A DNA stretch of 64,000 nucleotides, taken from Distichodus sexfasciatus (lineage: Eukaryota; Chordata; Actinopteri; Characiformes; Distichodontidae). Below, piece by piece: positions 35,901 to 48,378 of the stretch. The position numbers and the translations under genes are program-made. Positions within the stretch are counted from its first letter, which is position 1. Every line of letters starts with the position of its first letter. The stretch spans positions 9,993,072 through 10,057,071 of the forward strand of contig JAVGVS010000004.1 of NCBI GenBank assembly GCA_032718565.1. Reading direction: 5' to 3'. The notes beneath the pieces are model-generated. The model searched no databases. It was given only the letters and a program-made list of their open reading frames with translations, and was not told the origin of the DNA.

Positions 35901-38856
35901 TGTTTTGCTAACAGTCTAAGCATCTTAACTCTTAATAATTGACTGTTTTCTATTAAAATAATTATTGGCTGTGTTAGCATTATTACAATTAGAAATTGAC
36001 CCATGCTTATTAATTATTACCTATATTATTAGTAATTTACCCTTCGTAATCATTATGAGCTGTGTAAGCATTATTACCCATAATAATTTACACAGCTAAT
36101 AATGATTACGAAGGGTAAATTACTAATAGTATAGGTAATTATTAATGTGTAAGCATTATTACCCTTAATAATTTACCATTCACATTAATTATTGGCCACG
36201 GTATCATCTTTACAATAATATTTTTTATTTCAATTTATATATCCCTCTGGTTTTATGGTAAGTTGCACCTTAAATCAGGTTAAGAAAACATTGGTGTGCC
36301 ACAGATACAGTGTTATTTTGAGGACCTTTTTGGAAATGAAATACAAAAAGCTCATACCAGGCGCTTCAACAGATTTGCCATCCGTCACAGGGCCAAGGGC
36401 CTCGTAAGGGAGTGCTGGGTTACCTGGAAAAATATGACGTAAAATATTAATAATAGACATTTCATATGATTTACAATGGGCATATGCAAAAAAGTACAGG
36501 CTTTACCATATTTCTTTGCTGACTTGGCATCACTCCCAAGGCTAACAGACTCTGGTACAACAGGCTGACCTACAGAAATATTATCATCAATATCAATTAA
36601 AGATTAACAGTTTCATCAAGATGAACCAGTTGCACTTTCTATGGGCAACTTTCTTTTTGTTGGTCTAAATGGAGGAATAACAGATGCAGAACCATCAACT
36701 AATGGTTTAGTATCAATCATTTTCTTCAAATTGCAATAGGTTCCGAATAGGAACTTTGGGCCTCATTCACCAAGTGTTCTTCCAAAGAAATTTGTGCTTA
36801 AAAACCACAAAGGCAGTTTTCAAGATGTTGACGTTCACAAGTGTTTTCCTATTTGAGATTTCTTTTTAGATAAGATTTTTTTTGCATGCCTGTTTGTGCA
36901 AAACATCAGTTTACTGGGTTTTCTTTAGTTCTACAGTGGAAGAATATTTTACTCTTTACATTTTTTAAACATTGTAACTCTGAGTTGGTGATAATTAGGA
37001 TTGGGTGATTGAATGCTAGGAACCACTGTTGAGTCCCTTAACAAGACCCTTTACGTTAAGTTGCTCCTGGGATACTGTCCCTGTAATCCTAAAATAATCA
37101 CTCTTGAGAGAAACGTCTGCTAAATGCTGTAAAAGTAAATATTAAATACTAAGCATCATATCTTGTCTATTGCTTACTTCTTGCAGCAGAATCTGTTTCT
37201 TGCATACATTTAACACAGATTCTCTTATCTAGAGCAACTTTGATATTCCAAATTTCAAAGACAGTTTCCCTGAAAGCAACTTGGGTGTGTGGGTCTTGCT
37301 CAGGGTCTTAATGATGGTAATGCTGGGGGTAGGATTCAAACCCACAACCTCTTGGTCCAGAGACAAGTATCCTAACCACTAGACCACCACAAGCTCTCCT
37401 GCAGTCTGCTGCTCCAATGCCTTTATAATTCTATTTAGGCATTTTCTGTCAATTTCACCTTCCAATTTGCTTCTTATGAACTTTCTTAAGAACAAATTTG
37501 AGCAAATAATGTAAGAAGAAATTGGATGAGGCCCCTTGATCTTTGCTGAAGATTATTTAGGGTTTTTTGCTGCAGTGTGTTTTCCATGTAAATGCACTCT
37601 TCCGACCCCCATATTTCCCAGTCTCCCCAGCATTAGGTCCCTGGTTTGGGGGTTTTCCACCATAAATTAAGCCTCCCAGTCCTAAAACACAATCCCAAAC
37701 CCCTGAATTACAGCGAGTAATTACGTTTGAAAACAATAGTGATAACAGTTAAAGGACTTACCATACTTGCCTGAGGACTTGGCCTCAGCTCCTGTTCCTG
37801 CAGGTTGCCCTCCATAAAATAATCCTCCAATTCCTGAAGATTAGTAACAAGAGCAAACAAATCAGCCCAGATGGTCATTCATTTAATTTACAAAATTCAT
37901 TTAATATAATTGATTGGATCTGTTTTGACGAGTCTCTAAATAGGAGCATCATATTAATTGTTTGCTAGAATTGTGCAATATTCTTGCACTGTTTCAACAT
38001 TCTTAACCACTTTGTTTTCACTGAGTTATTTACACAAATTAGCATGATCTATTAATGTATTCTTATTCTTCTTATTATAATTATTATTCATTTTACTTTC
38101 ATTCTTATTGTTTTTACTATTCATGTCTGATATTTGTGTACATAAATAACAGCAACAACAACAACAACTAACACATAGCTGCAACCAGTGATTAGCAGGG
38201 TCCAAAGCATGGAAGTGCAACAGAGAAGCAATGCAGCAAATATAGTTACAGCGCCCTTTAGTGGCATGATTTATATACAACTTACACAGAATGGCATCAT
38301 TTAACCTTTAAGGTTGAAAGAGTTTGGACTAAACAGACTTTTAAGCTGAACAGGCCCTGCCCATAGCATGTTGGCCAATACTGACAAATTTGTAAAATGT
38401 GCTGAAGCACTATTGTGAGGAAGTTGGACCAAAGCACTCCAAAGATACAGCAGTTTCAACAAAATAGGCCACACAGCAGCATTTGATTGACCTATCTAAG
38501 CCGCAGCATCGCAAAATCACAAATTTGTTACATTGGGCCAAGGCAGTAGATTCATTTGACAGAAGTTACACTTCAGTTTGCACTACATCCTTAGTTCTCC
38601 TATAATTAAAACTTGACAAGATTGTAACCAATATGCTATGACATAACTATGATGAATGGGTAGAGTTATTAATTTATATTGATTTATACATTTATAAATT
38701 TAAATTTCTTGTAGTTTATATTTGTTTCAAAACTTTATTGATTTAATATGCAGACAAAAAAACGTACAAACACTATAAATATTTTAAAAAATCAAAAATG
38801 TTCCCTTCCTTTTGACAGTGACCCCAACAACAACAACAACAACAATAATAGTAGTA

Positions 38857-38908
<52 letters not shown>

Positions 38909-41900
38909 TAATACGTATGAAAATCTTTCAGACAAACCATATTTGTTTGCAGATTTCGAATCAGAACCATGTCCAAGTGGATTAGAGCCGTATGGATATG
39001 GGTATTTTCCCGACTGCTGACCGTAGGGCTGAGCTCCATAAGAACTTCCTGTGAAAGGCAACAGGGAAAGAACTCTATTCAACTTACTGTTGGTTTTAAG
39101 AAACTAGGGGTGTAACAATTCGGAAACCGAACTGAAAACTGCAATACACAATCTCCCATGGCTGTTTGGGAAAAGGTAACTGCAATTCACCCTTCCTGTC
39201 CCGTCCCCTTCTACTGACATAACATTTGAAAAACTCCATTTGCCAGACGCTCTAAAATAAAATGTAATTTTTAAAAAGTCTGTGAAACTGAATGCTAAAA
39301 GTAAATCGCTGTTCCTTTATACCAATGGAAATGTGCCAATATTTGAAATATGACACTTACCATATTTTCCAAAGTTGCCCGGACCATATCCTGTGGGTGA
39401 GCCGGCAAAAGGCAGACCACCAATACCTGTTAAACAAATAAGGATATAAGGATGACATAAGGGTGAAGTGACCTCTAGTGAATGCTAGGGGTGTAACAAT
39501 ACATTGATCTACAATGATACATTGTTTCAATTATCAACCAACCCGTATCTTCAACCATAAATGAAGACATCACACATGTTGTAACATTCTTTTATTTCAA
39601 AAAGGACATTTTTTATTAAAAGAATATATTGTTTTTGATTTAAACGTGTGAATGAGGTCAGAAATAAAATGTCCAATAATATTTTTGTTGTGTTTTTGTG
39701 ATTTGATTTGAATGGTGTTGCTGCCTTCTAAATTGAACTGAATAAAACTTGTATCATTGCAGACTTTGTGATACTGGCAGATGTAGAATTGTTTCCCATT
39801 GAATCAATATAATATTGTATCACAATGAAACTTGGGATCTACACCTCTAGTGAACGCTGCTCACCATATTTTGTTTGAGACTTTCCCTCTGAGCTGAACC
39901 CCGCAGACTTTGCGCCGTACGGCAGAGCTGTTGGTGCAACACACTTTCTAGATTACTCAACAAGGTCACTAGTCTTTTTCTGCAAATAAATAGTTACCAG
40001 CAACCTACCATAAGCACCTCCAGGGTATGCCTGAGGTCCGAGTTCAGCAGTCTGGGGTTCAAGCTGACTTGCTCCTGTTTTGGAACAAGTTTTAGACTTT
40101 ACATTTGGTAGAAAAACACATCAGCACCAACACTTAACTTGACGGGTGAGTGCTGTTTGCCAAAAAGATGCAGAAAGGGATAAAAGGGTATAAAAGCTAT
40201 GTGATAAAGTTGTTTATAGATGTTTTTTTTCCTGATAGTTGAACTGTTAAAACTATCCGCTGAATTTTTGTTAATATGCCTTTTTGTGGCCAAAATAGGG
40301 GATGACAGTTGTAGTGGCACCACCATTTTATATTCTTTATACATTTTTTTGAAGGAGGCAGCATGGTGGTGCAGCGGTTAGTGCTGCCGCCTCACAGCGA
40401 GAAGGTCCTGGGTTCGATCCCCTGGTTGTCCGTAGGGCCTTTCTGTGTGGAATTTCCATGCTCTCCCAGAGTTCACTGGGAGAAAAGCATGCACTGTAGG
40501 TTAATTGGCGTCTCTAGGTGTGAGTGTGTGAGAGCTGCAGTGTATTGCCGCCTGCCAAGGGTTGGTCCCCGCCTTGCGCCCATAGTGCCCGAGATAGGCT
40601 CCGGTCTACCCGTACCCCCTACCCCCCAGGTTGGGATAAAGCAGTTTGAATAATGAATGAATGAATAAATTAATTTTCTGAAGGTTGGGTAATTGGCAAG
40701 AAACATAACAGCTAACATCTCCTCAATGAGTCCAAAATCTTAAGCCATAAATGGTGCCAATATGACAAAAAAGGTGTCTTCTTCTTCTTCTTCTTCTTCT
40801 TAAGTAGGAAAAAATACATAATAATAATAATAAGAAGAAGAAGAAGAAAAGACGACGACGACATATTTGGACATTACCATCCAGTCCAGCAGAAATGATG
40901 GGTGCACCGTTGTATGGCAGTTGCCTTGTTGCTTCTGTTTATGGCATTATAACAGCCAAAAAGGATAATAATGAATTAAAATACATTTTTGTGAGAAACA
41001 GCAGTAATTTTAACCGGAGCTGACCATCTTTGGCCATCCCGACACTTACCCTCACTAGGCCGATAGCCATTTCCTAGAAAGAGAAAACAAAACAAGATAA
41101 ATGAGTTATAACATCACTTTATATTGAATAGGAGGTTTATTTTCATTGTAAAAATCATTGAGGCTGGTTCAGCTCAGTATAAAAACATCAAGCTTTATAT
41201 TAGTTTCTTTTTGTGATTTGATATAAATGGAAGTGATGTTGAATCATCATATGTGACCCGATCTGCCGTAATGAGTAGGAAGTCGGCGTTCTATTTATTT
41301 AGATACGGGCCGATTACGTTGAAAAACATCACAAAAATAGCGATTTTTCTTTTTTGGAGACCAGATTAATTTTGAAGACTTTTTCTTTCATATAAGACCA
41401 AAAAAGAAAAATCGATATTTTTGATGTTCGTCAACATAATCGGTCCGTATCTAAATAAATAAAACGCCGACTTCCGACTCATTACGGCAGATCGGGTCAC
41501 ATATGATAGTGGCTCAGATTGATCGTTGACTCCTGAAATTAATTGAATGGCAAACATATTGCAGCAAACTAAATGATTTCAGCAGACGTCAAATCATTGG
41601 CCACTGAATCAATAAAACATGGGATTGTGCTGAAACTTGTGATTTACACTGTGTGTACAGTATGTGTAGTGTGTACACAGCGGGTGTGTGTTTACCATAA
41701 CTGGGTTTCCCTTTGACCGCCTCACCCGGGCTAAATGCACCTTGATTTTTAAGAAAGAAATTGGAAATGAATGGCAGCAGAATGTCTAAAACATACACAC
41801 ATCATTTATATTTCAAAAATACAAATATAGTTCTGTGACACAGACTTACCATTCCCAAATGGAAAGCCAGCTGCTGGGAGAAGCCCCTGGCCATTTCCAT

Positions 41901-44900
41901 AACCTAAATATAAACAGATATGACCGTGAGATATGACAGATTAGCTGTAAAGTGTAATAAATTGTATTTCAAAAACAGCATACCTGAATTTTTACTTCCA
42001 TATCCTCCAAGACCTGGACAAGAAACAGAGTGGAGCAAAGCGAAAAGAGATAAGTTTACTCATGATTTAATTGAAGATTTTTTTTTTTTACTATTATTGT
42101 AACTCCCAAAAAGAAATATACTCAAGTAAAGACAGTTAGTTAACTGTACCAAAAACCTTTTACTTTATTACTGTCCATCTTTAGATAACACTCAGCCCAG
42201 ATGCTAAGTACTTACAACAATGCTCAAGCACAGCGAGAAAGCGCAAGTACTCAGGTATTTTTACGTCAGCACTGTACACTTCTGGATAATACTTAGAGCA
42301 AGTACAAATTACTTAACAATGTTTGAGAAGAGTGGCAAAATACAAGTACTCAAGAAGTTTTCTGTTTTACTCTCCATCGCTGTATAATACACAAAGTACA
42401 TAAAATAACACGAGTACAGTGACAAAGTACAGGTACTCAGCACCAGTGTAGCACTGTAGCATTTCTTCTAGATATTTTGCAGGTTAAATACTGTAATTTC
42501 TGAGTGAAGTCTTCATAGAAAGACAATTAATTTGACAAAATGCAGTGATTATTCCCAAAAATAGCATGAAATGCCACAGTGTTTAATGGAATTCTGTTAG
42601 AATGTCTTTGAAAGACAGTAGGTCTTTACCTGCTCCATATCCTTTGTTTAAGCCAGGACTAGGGACAGTATCTAGACCCAGACCAAACCCTGATCAAAAA
42701 CATTCAAAAAGGAAAAATAAAAAACAACACACTGGGCATTTCCAACCTAATATAACTGTGGAAGGTACAGGAACACAATTTTATAAGTATGTTTGCTTTT
42801 GGAGGTAAACCACTGTTAGCATTTATCTGTTGCAAAGAACAAAATGCATTAGCTTTAGCATTATCTATGCAGCCATATGACATATCTACACTGCCACTCG
42901 ATTTCTTTTTGCATACACTGAGCTTTTCTACATTTGGAAGAATGCATTAATGGAAAAGTGATAAAACATGGAGTGTAAAAAACTTTTTGAACTGTACCTG
43001 GTTTAGAAGACTTGGCTCCTCCATTGTTTGGGTACCATGGGCTTGGACCATAACCTGGACATAAAATTTATAGAGATCATAGGAAAATTCACACAGCACA
43101 CACAGAAGTACCTATTCACGTGCAACAACAAAAAATAGTTCGTTTCTAGCCATGCTGATGCTCATACTGTATATGCCAAAGTGGTTAGCAGCAATAAAAC
43201 CATACCCTTGCAATCCCTTATTATCATTTATCATTCTTCATTCATCATACTTCAGCAACATGTGCAGAGCGACTTTAGGTTTAATGATTGGAGAGACTTG
43301 AGCACTGGCTATTTTATCTAATTGAATGCCAAAAAGATTAACTATAATCTATAACTACAAATTATAAATATTAAGGTTATAAAGAGATGTGCAGTTTTAT
43401 ATACGTGAAAATAAGTTTTACCAGGACTGGGAAGCTTGGTCCATTGTCCAGACACACCACCAGGACCACAATCTAGATAGAATACATACCATTAAGTGAC
43501 TTCAAGTGACCATTTGTCATTGTGAACACATCACAGCACACAGTGCACCACAACGAAAAGCATTTTACTCATCCGTGAAGGGCAGTGCCAAGGCAGCATG
43601 CTCATGAATACCTCAGTGGTACCTTTATCGGTCCGGGACTTGAACAGGCGACCTTCCGATCACAGACCCTAACCATTGTGCTACTAACTGCTCCCCATTA
43701 AAAGTATTAATAAGTATTGTTGGATTATTTAAAATAATGTCTGAATAACAGCTAGCCCAAATTGCAATAAGGTATTGGTTAATGTGTGTGATGTTTGTAC
43801 AATATTTAAGTCGATACAGATTTTTCTGTTGGAAGAATACAAGGTGATTTGCTGTTCTCTTTACAATAACATAGCTTGAAAACTGCACTCCCTCATATCA
43901 ATCTTTTTTTCTTCTCAGCTTTTCAATTGAGAATTCAAGACGGTGTAAAGTTGGAAATTTGCATTTCCCTCTTCTTTACCGCATTGCATTGCTGGGTTAC
44001 TTGAAAAATGCACATACCTGGTTTTGCAGCTTTTGCCCCCTGTTCATTAGACTGTCCCAGGCCAGCCAGCTCTGAAAATGAGAAAGGGTGTGGTTAGAAC
44101 TGGATTAAATTACTCAAAATTCAAATATTTTCAGATTAAATATATATGATATACAATATCCATCGAAAAACTTTCCTATTCAATTTAACTCAAGAAAAAG
44201 TCACTCATTTTTATTTACTCATTTATGTTCTTTAACTTTTTTTGGATCTAACAGCACCACAACTACTTTATATGAAAGGCATAAACAAAATATACTCTGA
44301 AATATAACAATGTAAGAAATGCATATAAACATTAATGTATGAAAGCCTATTAATGATGGATGACTACAGATCACTCATTTTTATTTATTCCCAACATGCA
44401 TTTTAAAGCTATCATGTTTAATCCCTTCTCTTGTCGTAATCACACTGATTTAAAGGAACTGTCTTTTGATTGCTATAGTACCCTTTGATTTTGTAGTCAT
44501 TTTGTCAAATCATTTTTGTTCTTATTAAATTATTTGGATCTAACTATACACAAACATTTTTATATAATAAACAAAAAGAAATACACATTATTGCAAGAAA
44601 CATATATGAAGTTTAATGTTGCCACTTCATTAACTGACTGTATTAGGGCAGAGGAGGAGTGAGTGCATTCGTAAGTTACAGCAAAAGATTCCGACTATCA
44701 ACACCAATTAAACTGCATTAAAATGCATTTACCAGGATTGGCCACTTTAGAGTCCTTCAGTTGAGGAACGACATTGGTTGGCAGAGGTGCTGGTGGGGGA
44801 CCTGGGGTCTGGGGTGCAGCTGGCTGGATGAAAGCAGGCTTTGGTCCTTTGCTTTGTGTAACCTCGGGTGCCAAGGGAAGGCTCTGCAGCTCACCTTGGG

Positions 44901-47900
44901 AAACATCCAGTCGAGAAGTCACCGTCTTTGGAGCTTTTCCCTGTGGGTAAACTGGTCTCAGCCATGGCATGGCCATTTGTGGGATTTGGGACAGCGATTT
45001 GGGTGCCTTTCCTTGTAGAACTGGCGACACATTTCCTTGAGGAACCACTGGAACTGGTTGCGCATCATGTTTCTGGCCTTTTCCTTGCTGAATGGCAAAT
45101 TGAGGGCTTGAGGCTTGTGGTTTCGGAATTTGCCGTTGTGGGAGAGCTGGATTGGCAGCAAGCATTTGACCCAGCTGTGGTATCACAGGCTTGGAAGGCG
45201 TTCCTTGTGGAAAGGTGGGCACGGCCGGTTTTGGAGCTTTGCCTTGCGGAAGTGCCGGAACTGCAGGCAGCAGTTCAGGTTTTGGACCCTTCCCAGTTGT
45301 AAGGGGTGAAGGGACGATCCTAGTGGGTTCTGGTACTCCTCTGGCGGTGGGTTCGGATTCTACTGGTAACACAACCCCCTTGGTGTAGCCTTTCAGTGAT
45401 GGGCGATTCTGTGCCTCTGGGCCAAGACTTGCTTCTTTAGGTCCTTTTCCATTTCCATTTAAGAAAGATCCATATCCTAGAAATCAAATGGACATTTACA
45501 GCTACATTTTTAAAACATTTACCTGACACTATTATCCAGAGCGACATCGATTTCCTAACTATAGGGACAGTCTACAGTCTCCCTGGAACAACTTTGGGTT
45601 AAGGGCCTTGCTAGGGGCACAACGATGGTTCAACCCCCCAAAAGTATGACAACCAACATAGGATTTCAGTCACTTAGACCAATGAGCCACCATCGCCCTC
45701 TTTAACTGACATTAATTCCAGCAAGCCTGGGTCATCTTTGAGATGCACCAAGGGCCAACAAACCCCAAAAACACAAGGAAAAGAACTTGGGGTATGAGTA
45801 CAGTTGAGAGAATGAAAAACAATGAAGTAAAACACCACAACACAAACATCCAAGTAAATTTATGTTTTCTTTGACATTTCTTGATGAAAATGAACTGTGT
45901 AGTCTGTGTGTGTGTAGGTTCTCTGTCATCCAGGACAATCTTTTGACAGATTGAATCAAAGGCAACTGGACTTTTTTAAGGTTCTTGCTGACATTTCATC
46001 TCCTATCCAAATGACTTCTACAGTCCAGAAGAAAATGAAACGTCTTTAAGTACCTAAAGAAGAAAGAAGTCCAGTTGCTTTCAATTCAAGCTCTCATGAT
46101 GACCAAGCATATTGATATTTTCTTTGACAACTACCTGGTGAAAATGTCCACTCCCTTTTATTGCATTTAGCAGATGCTCCTGCTAACACCAGAGGCTGTT
46201 TCTCTGGAGTATCTGGGGTTAACATACTTGCTCAAGGGTCCAATAGTGAATTCATTCAGGATGGCATTGTATGCAACACTTTTTCAAGATCTTACCCTGT
46301 TTGGCTGCTTTTGCACCTCCACTGGGCAAAGCTGCATATCCTGCAAGACAGAATCCATATCTTGCATTATAAATTATTTTAATGTTCAGAATGCCCTTCC
46401 TCCCTGGGAATATGTTTAATACATAAAAAAATGATACATAAAAATTAAGTTTACCATTTGGTCTTTGTCCAAAACTGCTTGACGCACCATAACCTAGCGT
46501 GATGACAGCATCAAACAAAATGTAAATTATGTTTACCAAGAATGACAAGTTTGTTTTTCAGTGCATAATTTAACATTACCTGCTTTTGGGCCCATAGCAT
46601 TTCCTCCGTTGGGATATCCTCCATATCCTAGTAACAAAAATAACCATTATAAGGAAATATATATGCAACCAAAGATTTGGGATAGATAAGAAAATTACCC
46701 TCATCACAATTCAGCTCTGTCAAAGTCACTCAAACTCTTACACTTGCCTTTTTATACTTTCAGCATGTCAACTTCAAAAACAATATTTTCACATGCTATC
46801 TTATTTATCCTACATTGATAACTTTATCACTGTCAGTAATCATAATGTTATAACTGATCGATGTATGTTTAATATTCATCTTTTTCTACTGCATACAGTA
46901 TCTGATTATTATTGAACTATGATAGAAAACAGCAAATAGCTCCTTGAAGCATGTCACTAATTAACAAGAATTTACTGTTAACAAGATGTTACCTGGTTTG
47001 AATCCTTTGGTTCCACCAGAAGGAACTCCATACCCTGAGAAAATATTTTTACAATTACAAGATGGTGGATTATGGATGATTATATATATATTTCCTTATT
47101 TAAGGCACAGTACCTGTAGGTCTAGAACCTGCTCCATTTAGAGCACCAGTTCCTTTATTATAGCCTAGAGAAGAAAGGAAAAATACTTTCAGGACCAAAA
47201 AAGGAAGAAAAACAGACTATTGAAATGTTATTGCTTCTCTATATTCTTTATCAAGCTTTCCATATTACAGAAACTTCCATGGAGGTACAGGGTACAGTCA
47301 TGTGCATTTAAAATATGGATGTAAACTTCAATAAGACTATTTGCATTCAGTAAAATATTAACATTTTATTTACCTTTGGGTTTAAATCCTTGACCTGTCT
47401 GACCAGCTGAAGCACCATAACCTGTTAATAATTATGTGACACATGAGTTTTGTGTTGTTTAGTCATTTTATACCTGCAATCAATTAAATATGTAATTACC
47501 AGGTTTGGACCCTTTAGCCACTTTTGGATATCCTTGACCTAAATTGCAAAAAAATGTGTGAAAAATTGAAAGACAGAGTTAACAAGATAAGAGTTAAATA
47601 AGTGTCATTATAATCTTTGCATGAAGTGCATGAACTGATTAGGTTTACCAGCAGCTTGTGGATATGCAGCAGGTCCTTTTCTGTAGCCTTGACACAAATT
47701 TGACTCAATTAGTGCTCTTCCAAATCTGGATTTTTCATTCTGCTAGTACGTCATTCTGCTAATACTTAAGCTAAAACTCACCTCCGAAGGATTGTGTGGC
47801 AAAGCCATATGCGTTGCCATTACCATACCCTAGACCAGAAAGGGGAGATGTATCATTCACACTTCAAAAATATTATATATCTATATATTAAAGGTGTAAG

Positions 47901-48342
47901 TAACTCACCCATTTGCTGTTGGGCAGCCAACTGGGGCACCACTCCCATACCTGCACCAGTTCCTCCTAAGACATGGTATAATATATGGAATAGATTAAAA
48001 AAACACAAAAAAACAAAAACATATCTAAATGACCAGAAAATGTCTTTAACTTTTATATTGATTTTTCAAAATAAATTTGAATTTTACTGCATTTACAGCG
48101 TTGCCTATATGGTATCTAGCAATGATAACTACCAAAACAGGAATAAAAAGCCCATCATTACAACAAACTCTACCCAATACCTACTCCACAGTGGAAAAAA
48201 AAACAGGTTTGAGAAACTTTTTAAAACCCATGGTAGAATACAGCATTAGCCTTTCACATTATATATTTTTACAGAAAACTCACTTAGGGCAACAATGGTA
48301 AATAATTTGGTCACTTATGCTGCTTAAGTAGACAATAGGTTA

Positions 48343-48378
<36 letters not shown>

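Noticed and set aside
38773..39039. Poly-Asn, poly-Tyr and poly-Leu open frames
   Set aside because: They are three readings of the CAA/AAT microsatellite. Only the part at 38938-39048 is a real exon.
44868..45302. 144-aa plus-strand open frame
   Set aside because: Antisense shadow of the 744-bp exon, which has the consistent phase and repeat structure on the minus strand.
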